In this document: in pieces, positions 26,884 through 36,670 of the stretch
How positions within the stretch are numbered: the stretch's first letter is position 1
Layout: the number at the start of each line of letters is the position of its first letter
NCBI RefSeq assembly: GCF_000379065.1
Contig: NZ_KB900614.1
Location: 1,975,149-2,039,148, forward strand
Reading direction: 5' to 3'
DNA from: Salinispora mooreana
Lineage (GTDB): Bacteria; Actinomycetota; Actinomycetes; Mycobacteriales; Micromonosporaceae
Length of the DNA stretch: 64,000 nt
Made by a program: the position numbers and the translations under genes
Notes under the pieces: model-generated
Databases searched by the model: none
The model's input: only the letters and a program-made list of their open reading frames with translations
Told to the model about the DNA's origin: nothing

Positions 26884-28044
26884 TCAGCCCAGCCCCACCC
26901 ACTCCTGGTCGATCACCCGGCCGTCAGCGGCCTCCATCGCGGCTGCGTACACCTCGAGAATCCGGCGGGCAACCGTGGGCCAGTCAAAGGTCGTCACCAC
27001 CTGATCCGCGTAGGCGGCCAGCGCGGCCCGCGCGTCCGCGTCGTCCAGGAGGTCGGCCAGCGCCGCCCGCAGCGCCTCCGGATAGCCGGTACGGAACAGG
27101 CGGCCGGCGCGACCCCGGTCCAACACCCGGCGAAACGCGTCGAGATCGCTCGCCACGACAGCGGTCCCCGCCGCGAGCGCCTCGGTGAGGATCATGCCGA
27201 ACGACTCCCCGCCCATGTTCGGTGCCACGTAGAGATGGACACTGCGCAGCATCCGCGCCTTGTCCGCCTCGGAGACCAGCCCAAGAAAGGTGATGCGGTC
27301 CCGCAGCTCGGCCGGGAACTGGCCGTACAGGTCGTCCGGATCACCGGGACCGGCGACCAGCAGGCGCAGCCCCGGACGCTCCCCGGCCAACGACACAAAC
27401 GCGTCCCGCAGCACCGGGAAACCCTTGCGGGCTTCGGTGAAGCGGCCGAGGAAACCGATCGTGCCGCCCTCGCCGGGAGTGCACGGCCCCGGCCAGCCCG
27501 GCAGCGGCTGGGCCTCGGCGAACTTCGCGACGGCCACCCCGTTCGGGATCTCCACCGCTCCGCCGTCCATGTGCTCCACCTGCACCTTGCGGGCCAGGGC
27601 ACTCACCGCGATCCGGGCGGTGATGCGCTCCAGCACGATCTGGAGCACCCCCTGGGCGGCGGCGAGCACCCGGGAACGCGTCATCGCCGTGTGGAAGGTC
27701 GCCACCACCGGCCCCCGCGCGCAGAGCACGGCGAGCATCGACAGGCTCAGCGTCAGCGGCTCGTGCACGTGCAGCACGTCGAAGTCGCCCCGGTTGATCC
27801 AACGGCGGACCCGTGCGGTGGAGACCGGGCCGAAGGCAATCCGTGCCACCGAGCCGTTGTACGGCAGCGGAACCGCCCGACCCGCCGGCACCACATACGG
27901 CGGTAGCTCCGACTCCTCGTCCGCGGGGGCCAGGACGCTCACCTCGTGCCCGAGCCCGATCAGCGCCTCGGCGAGGTCCATCACGTGGTTCTGCACGCCG
28001 CCGGGCACATCCAGGGAGTACGGGCACACGATGCCGATCCGCAC
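26884..28044 (-). CDS. pimA: Phosphatidylinositol alpha-mannosyltransferase PimA (GT4)
   Basis: A 386-aa GT-B enzyme that moves mannose from GDP-Man to phosphatidylinositol at the inner face of the membrane, the first step of PIM synthesis. N-terminus VCPYSLDVPGGVQNHVMDLA with the GGVQ donor loop; acceptor-domain HVHEPLTLSLSM and TFHTAMTRSR; C-terminal FLGRFTEARKGFPVL and the EX7E motif in GESFGMILTEALAAGTAVVA. GTG start at 28044, 16 bp after the patA stop. pgsA-patA-pimA order is the mycobacterial order. Confidence 0.95.
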   Translation of the reverse strand: MRIGIVCPYSLDVPGGVQNHVMDLAEALIGLGHEVSVLAPADEESELPPYVVPAGRAVPLPYNGSVARIAFGPVSTARVRRWINRGDFDVLHVHEPLTLSLSMLAVLCARGPVVATFHTAMTRSRVLAAAQGVLQIVLERITARIAVSALARKVQVEHMDGGAVEIPNGVAVAKFAEAQPLPGWPGPCTPGEGGTIGFLGRFTEARKGFPVLRDAFVSLAGERPGLRLLVAGPGDPDDLYGQFPAELRDRITFLGLVSEADKARMLRSVHLYVAPNMGGESFGMILTEALAAGTAVVASDLDAFRRVLDRGRAGRLFRTGYPEALRAALADLLDDADARAALAAYADQVVTTFDWPTVARRILEVYAAAMEAADGRVIDQEWVGLG

Positions 28045-28060
28045 GTTGGCGCCCCTCCCC

Positions 28061-28993
28061 TCAGACCTGTCCGGTGGGCGGCGAGGGCTGCCCCGCGCCG
28101 TTCGGTGTGGCGCGTTGGTCCAGCCACATCCGTTGCAACATGTGCCAGTCTTGCGGATGTCGGGCTACGCCCGCCGCCAGACCGTCGGCGACCCGCTGGG
28201 CCAACATCCGCACCCGTACGTCGAGCGGGCCCTGCTCGGGACCGGGTAGCTCCAGCGGCCCCTCGATCGTGGCACACGCGACCTCCGGCTCGTACCACAA
28301 GGAGGCGACGTAGAGCGGCGCACCGGTGCGGAGCGCCAGCAGGGCCGGGCCGGGCGGCATCCGGGTGGGGGAACCGAAGAAGTCGACATTCACGCCGCGG
28401 GCCGAGAGGTCCCGGTCGGCGAGCAGCGGCACCACATAGCCGGCTTTCACCCGGTCGACCAGCACGTCGAAAGCGGGCCGTTCGCCCCCGTGGGTGGGGA
28501 GGATCTCCATCCCGAGAGCCCGCCGGAACGCGAGGAAACGCTGGTAGATCCCCTCGGGCTTGAGCCGCTCGGCGACAGTGGCGATCGGCCAGCCCATCGC
28601 CGCGACCCAGGCACCCGCCATGTCCCAGTTGCCGGAGTGCGGCAACGCCACGATCGCGCCCCGGCCGGCGGCTACATCCGCGGCGAGCTGTTCCTTGCGG
28701 TCCAGCCGAAATCCGGCAAGCAGCTCGTCCCGGCTCAGCGTTGGCAGTCGGAACGTCTCCATCCAGTACCGGGCGTAGGAGCGCAGCCCGGCCCGCACCA
28801 ACCCGTCCAGCTCGGCCTCGGAGACCTCCGGACCCACCACCCGGCGCAGGTTGGCGCGAAGCCGCGCCGCGCCCCCACCGCCGCGGCGATGAGTGTGGTC
28901 GGCGCCCGCCCGGAAGACGGTGGCCGCCACCGGCCGGGGCAGTGCGCGTACCGCACGCCACCCGGCGAGGTAGGCCAGCTCGGTGAGGTTCAC
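28061..28993 (-). CDS. patA: Phosphatidylinositol mannoside acyltransferase (PatA-like)
   Basis: A 310-aa LpxL/HtrB-family acyltransferase that acylates the mannose of PIM1/PIM2. The catalytic HxxxxD is in IVALPHSGNWDMAGAW (His about 121). Other family blocks are VAERLKPEGIYQRFLAFRRA, GYVVPLLADRDLSARG and VDFFGSPTRMPPGPALLALR. GTG start 28993, 22 bp after the pgsA stop. Peripheral membrane enzyme on the cytosolic side. Confidence 0.93.
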   Translation of the reverse strand: MNLTELAYLAGWRAVRALPRPVAATVFRAGADHTHRRGGGGAARLRANLRRVVGPEVSEAELDGLVRAGLRSYARYWMETFRLPTLSRDELLAGFRLDRKEQLAADVAAGRGAIVALPHSGNWDMAGAWVAAMGWPIATVAERLKPEGIYQRFLAFRRALGMEILPTHGGERPAFDVLVDRVKAGYVVPLLADRDLSARGVNVDFFGSPTRMPPGPALLALRTGAPLYVASLWYEPEVACATIEGPLELPGPEQGPLDVRVRMLAQRVADGLAAGVARHPQDWHMLQRMWLDQRATPNGAGQPSPPTGQV

Positions 28994-29015
28994 CGGCCCC
29001 GCCCCTCGAACGCCC

Positions 29016-29651
29016 TCACCTCTGTCCGCCCGAGGCGGTGGGGAGCTGCTGGGCCTGCCGGTACACGTGGGCCATCCGCTGCCCCACCGTGAAGATCGAG
29101 ACCGCGGCGAGCAGCCAGAGCGCGACCGGCAGTGCGGCCTTCAGGCCCAGCCCGGCCAGCAGCCCCCCGACACCGACGATCAGCAGCCGCTCCGTACGTT
29201 CGGCGATGCCCACGTTGCAGGTCAGGCCAAGCCCTTCGGCCCGCGCCTTGACGTACGAGACGAGCCCGCCGGCGGCCAGACAGAGCAGCGCGGCGGCTAC
29301 CCCCGCGTGGTCGCCCTCGGTGGCGAGGTAGTAGGCCACCGCACCGAAGACCGCGCTGTCGGCGACCCGGTCCATGCTCGAGTCGAGGAACGCCCCGAAC
29401 CGGGTGGAGCCACCGCTCATCCGGGCCATCGTCCCGTCCAGCAGATCGGTGAGGGCGAAGACGGTGACGATCAACGCACCGGCGACGAGATGACCGCGGG
29501 CTCCGAAGCCGAGTGCTCCGACGAGCACCCCGAGGGTGCCCGTCACGGTAACCGTGTTGGGGGTCACGCCGGCACGAAGCAGGCGGCGTGCGACCGGTTC
29601 GACGACGCGGGTCATGCCCGCACGGGCCGTCACTTGGAAGATCTTCGCCAT
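29016..29651 (-). CDS. pgsA: CDP-alcohol phosphatidyltransferase, phosphatidylinositol-phosphate synthase type
   Basis: A 211-aa polytopic enzyme. The CDP-alcohol transferase signature is complete: DLLDGTMARMSGG followed by FGAFLDSSMDRV (D-x2-D-G-x2-A-R ... G-x3-D-x3-D). In this position it is expected to join inositol 1-phosphate to CDP-diacylglycerol, starting the PI/PIM pathway with patA and pimA. I start at ATG 29651 (MAKIFQVTARAG); a 12-residue upstream extension to 29684 has no SD. TATCGT ends nine bases upstream of the ATG and may be the -10. Confidence 0.93.
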   Translation of the reverse strand: MAKIFQVTARAGMTRVVEPVARRLLRAGVTPNTVTVTGTLGVLVGALGFGARGHLVAGALIVTVFALTDLLDGTMARMSGGSTRFGAFLDSSMDRVADSAVFGAVAYYLATEGDHAGVAAALLCLAAGGLVSYVKARAEGLGLTCNVGIAERTERLLIVGVGGLLAGLGLKAALPVALWLLAAVSIFTVGQRMAHVYRQAQQLPTASGGQR

Positions 29652-29902
29652 GGCGGTCCCACGATAACGGTCCGGTACCCGCAACGGTACGGACGGTCGG
29701 GCGACCCGCCCGAGGGAACTTGTGCCGTACGGGCATCGGGGTGTCTGATCGAACCAGAAAGGTGAGGCAGCTCACCGCTATGCCCGTCCCGTTTCCGCTT
29801 GGCAGCAGTACCCCGGGAGGATATCGCCGCGCACCCGCCCCAAGCCCGCTTTCTCTCGCGCGCGGCGGTCGCCACCACACACCGGCTGAGGGAGGTGCGC
29901 CC

Positions 29903-32056
29903 ATGGCGCAGAAGAGTCAGGACAAGGCGGTCGCTGGCGCGATACCGGCGGTGACCAACCCGGCAGACATCCGCAACGTGGTGCTCGTCGGGCACTCCGG
30001 TGCCGGCAAGACGACCCTGGTCGAGGCGTTGCTCGCGGCGACCGGCACGATCGGCCGCGCCGGGAACGTCACCGACGGCACCACCACCTGCGACCACGAT
30101 CCGGCTGCCATCCGCCAACAACGGTCGGTGACCCTGGCCTGCGCGCCGCTCGTGCACGACGGGATCAAGGTCAACCTGCTGGACACCCCCGGCTACGCGG
30201 ACTTCGTCGGCGAGCTGCGCGCGGGGCTGCGGGCCGCCGACGCCGCGCTCTTCGTCGTCTCCGCTGTGGACGGGATGGACGCCACCACCGCCGCGCTGTG
30301 GGAGGAGTGCGCGGCCGTGAACATGCCTCGAGCGGTGGCCGTCTCTCGGCTGGACCACCCGCGCGCGGACTTCGACGAGGCGGTCGCCCTCTGTCAGCGG
30401 GTGTTCGGCGACAATGTGCTCCCGCTCTACCTGCCGATGCTCGGTGACGACGGCGTCTCCACCGCCGGCCTGCTCGGACTCATCACCCGCCGGGTCCTCG
30501 ACTACACCGCCGGGCTGCCCGCCGAGGTGCGACAGCCGGACCCAGAACACCTGCCGGCGATCGTCGAGTCCCGCAACGAACTGATCGAGGGGATCATCGC
30601 CGAAAGCGAGGACGAGACCCTCATGGACCGGTACCTCGAAGGTGCCGAGCTCGGCACCGACATCCTCGTCGAGGATCTGGAGAAGGCGGTCGCGCGCGGT
30701 CACTTCTATCCCGTGGTGCCGGTCTGCGCGCAGACCGGGGTCGGGCTCGACGCCCTCCTGGAGGTGCTCACCGCGGCCTTCCCCGCACCGCTGGAGCACG
30801 ACCTCCCGGCGGTCACCGGGGTGGACGGCACACCCCGCCCCCCGCTGGTCTGCGACCCGGCCGGGCCACTGGTCGCCGAGGTGGTCAAGACCACCATCGA
30901 CCGGCATGTGGGGCGGGTTTCCCTGGTCCGGGTCTTCTCCGGCACGCTCCGCCCCGAACAGGTCGTGCACGTCTCCGGGCACGGCCTCGCCGACCGCGGC
31001 CACCCGGACCACGACGCCGACGAGCGGGTCGGCCACCTCTACTCACCGCTCGGCGCGGCGCTGCGCGAGGTACCCGCCGGTGTCGCCGGTGACCTCTGTG
31101 CGCTCACCAAGTCAGGCAGCGCGGAAACCGGCGACACCATCTCGGCCAAGGAGGACCCACTGCTGGTCGCGCCCTGGGAGATGCCGGAACCGCTGCTGCC
31201 GGTGGCGATCGTGGCGCGCGCCCGGGCCGACGAGGACGCGCTCGCCCGCAACCTCGCCCGGCTGGTAGCCGGTGACCCCACCCTGCGGCTGCACCGCGAC
31301 AGCGAGACCCGCCAGCTGGTGCTCTGGTGCATGGGTGAGGCGCACGCCGACGTGGTGCTGGAACGGTTGCGCAGCGGTGGGGTGGAGCTGGACACGACAC
31401 CGGTGCGGGTCGCCCTGCGGGAGACGTTCACCGTGCCGGCCAAGGGGCACGGCCGGCACGTCAAGCAGTCCGGCGGGCACGGCCAGTACGCGGTCTGCGA
31501 CATCGAGGTGGAACCGCTACCCCGGGGCGCCGGCTTCGAGTTCGTCAGCCGGGTGGTGGGCGGAGCCGTACCGCACAACTACATCCCGTCGGTGGAGAAG
31601 GGGGTCCGGGCCCAGCTGGAGCGGGGACTGAGGGCCGGCGCCCCCCTGGTGGACCTGCGGGTGACACTCGTGGACGGAAAGGCGCACAGCGTCGACTCCT
31701 CCGACGCGGCGTTCCAGACCGCCGGTGCGCTGGCGCTCAAGGACGCCGCCGACAAGGGCCAGCCGACGTTGCTGGAACCGGTTGACGAGGTGGTCATCCG
31801 GGTGCCCGACGCGTCGGTCGGCGCGGTGTTGGGCGACCTCTCCGGCCGACACGGCCGGGTGCTCGGCACCGAACCCGACACCACCGCCGAGGGGCGAACG
31901 CTGGTCCGCGCCGAGGTGGCCGCGACCGAACTCCTCCGCTACGCCGTGGAGCTGCGCTCGATGACCGCCGGTACGGGCACCTTCCGCCGCGAGTTCGCCC
32001 GCTACGAACCCATGCCCAGCCACCAGGCCGACCGGGTCCGCGCGGAGCACGGCTGA
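29903..32056 (+). CDS. Elongation factor G-like GTPase (EF-G2/FusA2 type)
   Basis: A 717-aa paralogue of EF-G. G1 is GHSGAGKTT, G3 LLDTPGYADF, but the G4 motif is SRLD (VAVSRLDHPRA) rather than NKxD. Domain II and the C-terminal EF-G IV/V domains follow (GHGRHVKQSGGHGQYAVCDI, RVVGGAVPHNYIPSVEKGV, MTAGTGTFRREFARYE). Actinobacterial FusA2 proteins have this build; the mycobacterial one was reported not to promote translocation. ATG 29903 follows GGGAGG by eight bases. It is inserted, in opposite orientation, between pgsA and the HIT gene, which are neighbours in mycobacteria. Confidence 0.9.
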   Translation: MAQKSQDKAVAGAIPAVTNPADIRNVVLVGHSGAGKTTLVEALLAATGTIGRAGNVTDGTTTCDHDPAAIRQQRSVTLACAPLVHDGIKVNLLDTPGYADFVGELRAGLRAADAALFVVSAVDGMDATTAALWEECAAVNMPRAVAVSRLDHPRADFDEAVALCQRVFGDNVLPLYLPMLGDDGVSTAGLLGLITRRVLDYTAGLPAEVRQPDPEHLPAIVESRNELIEGIIAESEDETLMDRYLEGAELGTDILVEDLEKAVARGHFYPVVPVCAQTGVGLDALLEVLTAAFPAPLEHDLPAVTGVDGTPRPPLVCDPAGPLVAEVVKTTIDRHVGRVSLVRVFSGTLRPEQVVHVSGHGLADRGHPDHDADERVGHLYSPLGAALREVPAGVAGDLCALTKSGSAETGDTISAKEDPLLVAPWEMPEPLLPVAIVARARADEDALARNLARLVAGDPTLRLHRDSETRQLVLWCMGEAHADVVLERLRSGGVELDTTPVRVALRETFTVPAKGHGRHVKQSGGHGQYAVCDIEVEPLPRGAGFEFVSRVVGGAVPHNYIPSVEKGVRAQLERGLRAGAPLVDLRVTLVDGKAHSVDSSDAAFQTAGALALKDAADKGQPTLLEPVDEVVIRVPDASVGAVLGDLSGRHGRVLGTEPDTTAEGRTLVRAEVAATELLRYAVELRSMTAGTGTFRREFARYEPMPSHQADRVRAEHG

Positions 32057-32184
32057 GCGAGTGCCGCGACGGCGGTCACCGCCTTCGGTCCGCCGGCGGG
32101 CCGGTGACGTCGCCCCTGCCGACCGGCGACCGGAGCGGATCGAGGAGATCCCGGGGTGGTGGCCGGCGCCGCGCGATCGCGGAT

Positions 32185-32733
32185 TCAGGAGGGCCAGGCG
32201 CTGGCCAGCAACGCCCGGGTGTCGCCGAGCAGCTGCGGCAGGACCTTGGTCCGGCCGATCACCGGCATGAAGTTAGCGTCACCGCCCCATCGGGGCACCA
32301 CGTGCTGGTGCAGGTGCGCGGCGATACCGGCGCCGGCGACCCCGCCCTGGTTCATCCCGAGGTTGAAGCCATGGGCACTGCTGACCCTACGGATGACGCG
32401 CATCGCGGTCTGGGTGACGGCGGCCAGCTCCGCCGTCTCCCGGTCGTCGAGGTCGGTGTAGTCGGCAACGTGCCGGTAGGGGCAGACCAACAGGTGCCCC
32501 GGGTTGTACGGGTACAGGTTGAGCACCACGAACACGTGCTCGCCGCGCGCCACAACCAGGTTCTCCGGCTCCGACCGCTGCGGGGCGAGACAGAAGGGGC
32601 AGCCGCCCGGCCGCTCGTACCCGCCCTCGGGCCGGTCCCCGCCGGAGATGTAGGTCATCCGATGGGGCGTCCAGAGCCGGTCCAGTCCGTCGGCCATAGC
32701 GTCGCTGTCGGTGTGTTCCTCCGCCCCAGTCAC
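32185..32733 (-). CDS. HIT-family hydrolase/phosphorylase (Ap4A phosphorylase-like)
   Basis: A 182-aa HIT protein. The triad HLHQHVVPR is near residue 145, preceded by SAHGFNLGMNQGGVAGAGIA. An N-terminal CPFCLAPQRSEPENLVVARG and VVLNLYPYNPGHLLVCPYRH are typical of the Rv2613c-like diadenosine-tetraphosphate phosphorylase branch. I start at GTG 32733 (TGAEEHTDSD): TAGGAT ends 7 nt upstream and there is no SD, so the mRNA is probably leaderless. It sits between thrS and the phospholipid genes, a conserved neighbourhood. Confidence 0.88.
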   Translation of the reverse strand: MTGAEEHTDSDAMADGLDRLWTPHRMTYISGGDRPEGGYERPGGCPFCLAPQRSEPENLVVARGEHVFVVLNLYPYNPGHLLVCPYRHVADYTDLDDRETAELAAVTQTAMRVIRRVSSAHGFNLGMNQGGVAGAGIAAHLHQHVVPRWGGDANFMPVIGRTKVLPQLLGDTRALLASAWPS

Positions 32734-32740
32734 AGCAGCG

Positions 32741-32746
32741 ATCCTA
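32741..32746 (-). promoter_or_regulatory. -10 box of a leaderless promoter (HIT gene)
   Basis: TAGGAT on the minus strand, 7 nt before GTG 32733; lies in the 114-bp gap after thrS. Confidence 0.5.
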
Positions 32747-32847
32747 CGGCCCCGCACCGAATGGGCCGAAGCTCGCCGTACCCGACCAGCCCGACGGGCA
32801 GGCCGGGTACTCCGCGTCGAGGGCCTTCGCGCCGGCTCGCGCGCCCG

Positions 32848-34863
32848 TCACCCCTCGGCAGCCGAGGGCCCCTGGTTGGCGCGGGAGTTGACCACGTCGA
32901 GGACGTGGTTGACCGCCTCAGCCGCCGGCACCCCGTTGCGCTGGGAGCCGTCCCGGTAGCGGAACGACACGGTGCCCGCCGCCACATCGTCGTCGCCAGC
33001 GATCACCATGAACGGAATCTTCTGCTGCTGGGCGGTGCGGATCTTCTTCTGCATCCGGTCGTCACCGGCGTCGACCTGGGCCCGGACTCCCGCGGCGCGC
33101 AGCGCGGCGACGAAGCCGTCCAGATACTCGGTGTGCTCTGCCCGGATCGGGATGCCGACCACCTGCACCGGCGCCAGCCAGGCCGGGAACGCTCCGGCGT
33201 AATGCTCGGTGAGCACGCCGATGAAACGCTCGATCGAGCCGAACTTCGCGCAGTGAATCATGATCGGCTGCTGCCGGCTGCCGTCGGCTGCCTGGTACTC
33301 CAGCCCGAAGCCCGCCGGCTGGTTGAAGTCGTACTGAATCGTCGACATCTGCCAGGTACGACCGATGGCGTCCTTGGCCTGGACCGAGATCTTCGGGCCG
33401 TAGAAGGCCGCGCCCCCCGGGTCCGGCACCAGCTCGAGCCCGGTGTCCCGGGCACACTGCTCCAGCACCGCCGTCGCTGTCGCCCAGTCCTCGGCGGAGC
33501 CGACGAACTTGTCCGGCTTGGTGTCGTCCCGGGTGGACAGCTCCAGGAAGAAATCGGTGATGCCGAAGTCCTGCAGGAGCCCGAGCACGAAGGCCAGCAG
33601 GTGCTTGATCTCCGCTGGCGCCTGCTCCTTGGTGCAGTAGGAGTGCGAGTCATCCTGGGTGAAGCCACGCACCCGGGTCAACCCGTGGATGACGCCGGAC
33701 TTCTCGTACCGGTAGACCGAGCCGAACTCGAAGAGCCGCATCGGCAGTTCCCGGTAGGACCGCCCGCGCGACCGATAGATCAGGTTGTGCATCGGGCAGT
33801 TCATCGCCTTGAGGTAGTAGTCCGCCCCTTCGAACTGCATGGGCGGGAACATCCCGTCGGCGTAGTACGGCAGGTGGCCCGAGGTGTGGAAGAGGCCTTC
33901 CTTCGAAATGTGCGGGGTGCCGACGTAGTCGAAACCCTCCTCGACGTGCCGGGACCGGACGTAGTCCTCCATCGTCCGCTTGAGCACGCCGCCCTTGGGG
34001 TGGAACACCGGCAGGCCGGAGCCGACCTCGTCGGGGAAGCTGAACAGGTCGAGGTCGGCGCCGAGCTTGCGGTGGTCCCGCCGGGCGGCCTCCTCCAGCA
34101 ACCGCAGGTACGCCTTCTGCTCGTCCCGGGTCGGCCACGCGGTGCCGTACACCCGCTGTAGCTGTGGGTTCTTCTCCGAGCCACGCCAGTACGCGGCGGC
34201 CGACCGCATCAGCTTGAACGCCCCGATCAGGCGGGTGTTCGGCAGGTGCGGCCCGCGGCACAGGTCCGACCAGCAGACCTTGTCCGCGTCGGCGGCGAGA
34301 TTGTCGTAGCTGGTCAGTTCCCCGCCGCCGACCTCCATCACCTGGGAGGAGTCCAGCCCGTCGCCCTTGAGCTCAATCAGCTCCAGCTTGAACGGCTCGG
34401 CCGCGAGTTCACCGCGGGCCTCGTCCCGGTCCCGAAAGCGGCGACGGCGGAACCGCTGTCCGGACTTGATGATCTCCTGCATCCGCTTTTCCAGCTTCGT
34501 CAGGTCCGCGGGCTGGAACGGCTGGTCAACCGCGAAGTCGTAGTAGAAGCCGTTCTCGATCGGCGGACCGATGCCCAGCTTCGCCTCGGGGAAGAGATCC
34601 TGCACGGCCTGGGCGAGTACGTGGGCCGTGGAGTGCCGCAGCACGGCCAGGCCGTCCGGGGTGTCGATGCCCACCGGCTCGACCACGGTCTCCTGCTCCG
34701 GAACCCAGTCCAGGTCGCGAAGCTGGCCCTGTGGGTCCCGCACCACCACGACCGCGCTGCGACCGGTCATTGGCAGTCCGGCCGCCGCGACCGCGTCGGC
34801 CGCCGTCGTCCCGGCGGCCACGACGACGGGGTCGGCCACGACGGGGTTACGGGGTGCGGACAC
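32848..34863 (-). CDS. thrS: Threonyl-tRNA synthetase
   Basis: A 671-aa class II synthetase. Residues 1-70 are a shortened TGS-like domain; the editing domain carries [13 protein letters not shown] and the [19 protein letters not shown] block. The catalytic core shows [13 protein letters not shown], the motif 2 region [35 protein letters not shown] and motif 3 in [20 protein letters not shown]. The C-terminal anticodon-binding domain ends before a polar tail. The GTG start at 34863 has GAGGAG five bases upstream. The aligned [11 protein letters not shown] differs from E. coli but I recall similar forms in actinomycetes. Confidence 0.96.
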   Translation of the reverse strand: MSAPRNPVVADPVVVAAGTTAADAVAAAGLPMTGRSAVVVVRDPQGQLRDLDWVPEQETVVEPVGIDTPDGLAVLRHSTAHVLAQAVQDLFPEAKLGIGPPIENGFYYDFAVDQPFQPADLTKLEKRMQEIIKSGQRFRRRRFRDRDEARGELAAEPFKLELIELKGDGLDSSQVMEVGGGELTSYDNLAADADKVCWSDLCRGPHLPNTRLIGAFKLMRSAAAYWRGSEKNPQLQRVYGTAWPTRDEQKAYLRLLEEAARRDHRKLGADLDLFSFPDEVGSGLPVFHPKGGVLKRTMEDYVRSRHVEEGFDYVGTPHISKEGLFHTSGHLPYYADGMFPPMQFEGADYYLKAMNCPMHNLIYRSRGRSYRELPMRLFEFGSVYRYEKSGVIHGLTRVRGFTQDDSHSYCTKEQAPAEIKHLLAFVLGLLQDFGITDFFLELSTRDDTKPDKFVGSAEDWATATAVLEQCARDTGLELVPDPGGAAFYGPKISVQAKDAIGRTWQMSTIQYDFNQPAGFGLEYQAADGSRQQPIMIHCAKFGSIERFIGVLTEHYAGAFPAWLAPVQVVGIPIRAEHTEYLDGFVAALRAAGVRAQVDAGDDRMQKKIRTAQQQKIPFMVIAGDDDVAAGTVSFRYRDGSQRNGVPAAEAVNHVLDVVNSRANQGPSAAEG

Positions 34864-34953
34864 GGTGACTCCTCAGGGCAGACGGTACGACTCGCTGCCG
34901 ATGCTATCGGTCCACCCGCCCGGCATCCGCCACCGGTGTTGGCGGGGTTCGCG

Positions 34954-34986
34954 GCGGTGGCGGCGCGGCTCCCGGGCCGCCACCGC
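34954..34986 (-). terminator. Hairpin after the ADP-ribosylglycohydrolase gene
   Basis: An 11-bp perfect stem, GCGGTGGCGGC against GCCGCCACCGC, with an 11-nt loop, abutting the stop codon at 34987. It would insulate thrS, which starts 91 bp further on. Confidence 0.65.
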
Positions 34987-35907
34987 TCAGGGCAGCCAGT
35001 CCGGCAGCGGCTCGCGGGCGGCCAGCCACCCGGCCGGCACTCCGGCTGACGTGCCGACGCCGGTGTACCCGGCGACGATCGCGCCGACGATCGCCGCGGT
35101 GGTGTCCACATCCCCGCCCGCCTCGACGCAGACCCGCACGGCCGCCGGGTAGTCGTCGAGGTGACTGGCGGCGACCCAGCAGGTGAAGGCGATGGTGTCC
35201 GGCGCGGTGACCCGCGACCCGTTGCCGAGTTCGGCGACGGCCACCTCCGGTTGGCGGCCGAGCAGACCGGCGGCCCGCCGGATCCCCCGGTACACCTCGC
35301 TCGTCGAGTCCAGCGCGGCGGCCACTCCGGCGAGCAGTCGCGCGGGCTCCGGGCGATGGCCGTCCAGCCGACCCCGGGCGGCGAGCGACGCCGCCACGGC
35401 CACCGCCACGGCACCCGCGATGCCCTCCGGGTGAGCGTGGGTCACCTCGGCCGAGGCGCGAGCCTGGGCCGCCGCGCGGCTGCTCGAGTCAGCGAAGTAC
35501 GCCCCGAGCGGCCCGACCCGCATCGCGGCGCCGTTGCCGCAGGAGCCCTGCCCGGCGAAGGCGGAGGCCGCGGCCACCGGCCACGGGGTGCCGGTGCGGA
35601 TCAGCCGCAGAATGCCGACCGCCCCTGGACCATAGCCCCGGTATGGCTCGCACCGCTCGGCGAAGGCCAGGGCGAGCGCGTCCCGGTCGATCCGCCCGGT
35701 CTCGGCGAGCGCGGCGACGATCGAGCAGGCCATCTCGGTGTCGTCGGTCCAGGCCCACGGGGACGGCGGGAGCCGGCCGGCGGCCAGGTCGGCCGGATGG
35801 CGGCCGGGGACGAAGAACTGGGAGCCGAGCGCGTCACCGACCGACAACCCGGTCAACGCGTCCCGGGCGAGCGCGAGTCTCGTGTCAGCGAAGAGGGTGA
35901 AGGACAT
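34987..35907 (-). CDS. ADP-ribosylglycohydrolase family protein (DraG/ARH-like)
   Basis: A 306-aa binuclear-metal hydrolase that removes ADP-ribose from proteins or nucleic acids, or acts on related substrates. Metal-ligand motifs are visible: WAWTDDTEMACSI near residue 52, VTHAHPEGIAGA near 155, and VEAGGDVDTTAAIVGAIVAG near 265, plus GSCGNGAAMRVGPLG. ATG 35907; no clear SD. It diverges from a two-component response regulator 73 bp away. The cognate ADP-ribosyltransferase is not in this window. Confidence 0.9.
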   Translation of the reverse strand: MSFTLFADTRLALARDALTGLSVGDALGSQFFVPGRHPADLAAGRLPPSPWAWTDDTEMACSIVAALAETGRIDRDALALAFAERCEPYRGYGPGAVGILRLIRTGTPWPVAAASAFAGQGSCGNGAAMRVGPLGAYFADSSSRAAAQARASAEVTHAHPEGIAGAVAVAVAASLAARGRLDGHRPEPARLLAGVAAALDSTSEVYRGIRRAAGLLGRQPEVAVAELGNGSRVTAPDTIAFTCWVAASHLDDYPAAVRVCVEAGGDVDTTAAIVGAIVAGYTGVGTSAGVPAGWLAAREPLPDWLP

Positions 35908-35968
35908 CGTTTTACCAGCTTGCCGGTTTCACCGCGATGCCGCAACGCGACCACCTTGCCGCGCCGAG

Positions 35969-35974
35969 TACCGT
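35969..35974 (+). promoter_or_regulatory. -10 box of a leaderless promoter (response regulator)
   Basis: TACCGT, 6 nt before GTG 35981; no SD between. Confidence 0.5.
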
Positions 35975-35980
35975 CTTGGG

Positions 35981-36670
35981 GTGGCCACCGTGCTTCTGGT
36001 CGAAGACGATCACATCGTCCGCGGCGCGATGCTGCGCTCCCTCACCGGCCGGGGGCACGCCGTGCACGCCGTTGGCACCGCCCTGGAAGCCCTGCGGCGC
36101 GTGGCGGCGGAGACACCCGACCTCGTCGTACTCGACCTGGGCCTGCCCGACCTCGACGGCTCCGACGCCCTACGGATGCTGCGGGGTATCACCGATATCC
36201 CGATCATCATCGCCACCGCGCGCGACGATGAACAGTCGGTTGTCCGGCTGCTGCGCGCCGGCGCCGACGACTACATGATCAAGCCGTTCACCGGTGCGCA
36301 CCTGGACGCTCGGATCACGACCGTGCTGCGGCGGGCCGGTCGGGCCAGCCGGACGGTCCAGCCCGCGGTGTACGAGGTTGGTGGGCTCCGCATCGACGTC
36401 GGCGAACGCGGCGCCGAGCTGGACGGGGAGCCGTTGGCGCTGACCCGCAAGGAGTTCGACCTGCTGGCGTACCTGGCCGCACGACCGGGCCGGGTAGTGT
36501 CGCGCCGGGAACTCTTGGAGGAGGTATGGCGACAACCGTCGGTCGGCGAGGACCAGACCATCGACGTTCACCTCTACTGGCTGCGTCGCAAGATGGGCGA
36601 GACCGCGGCGAAGCCACGCTACCTACGCACCGTGCGGGGGGTGGGCCTCCGACTGGTAGCGCCCGACTGA
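35981..36670 (+). CDS. Response regulator, OmpR/PhoB family (winged helix)
   Basis: A 229-aa regulator. Receiver: LLVEDDHIVRG, phospho-acceptor in LVVLDLGLPDLDG, IIIATARDD and Lys in DDYMIKPFTG. DNA-binding winged helix: LTRKEFDLLAYLAARPGRVV, RRELLEEVW, DQTIDVHLYWLRRKMG and YLRTVRGVGLRL. GTG 35981 (starting ATVLLVEDD) is the leaderless start; a longer open frame upstream overlaps the divergent gene. The kinase gene follows with an apparent four-base overlap. Confidence 0.94.
   Translation: MATVLLVEDDHIVRGAMLRSLTGRGHAVHAVGTALEALRRVAAETPDLVVLDLGLPDLDGSDALRMLRGITDIPIIIATARDDEQSVVRLLRAGADDYMIKPFTGAHLDARITTVLRRAGRASRTVQPAVYEVGGLRIDVGERGAELDGEPLALTRKEFDLLAYLAARPGRVVSRRELLEEVWRQPSVGEDQTIDVHLYWLRRKMGETAAKPRYLRTVRGVGLRLVAPD

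Noticed and set aside
33240..33300. Odd residues [11 protein letters not shown] in ThrRS as a sign of a special resistant enzyme
   Set aside because: I recall similar variants in other actinomycete ThrRS proteins, and the key SIERF segment is intact.
32104..34161. A 685-codon plus-strand open frame opposite HIT and thrS
   Set aside because: Same reasoning: the opposite strand carries complete HIT and ThrRS motifs.
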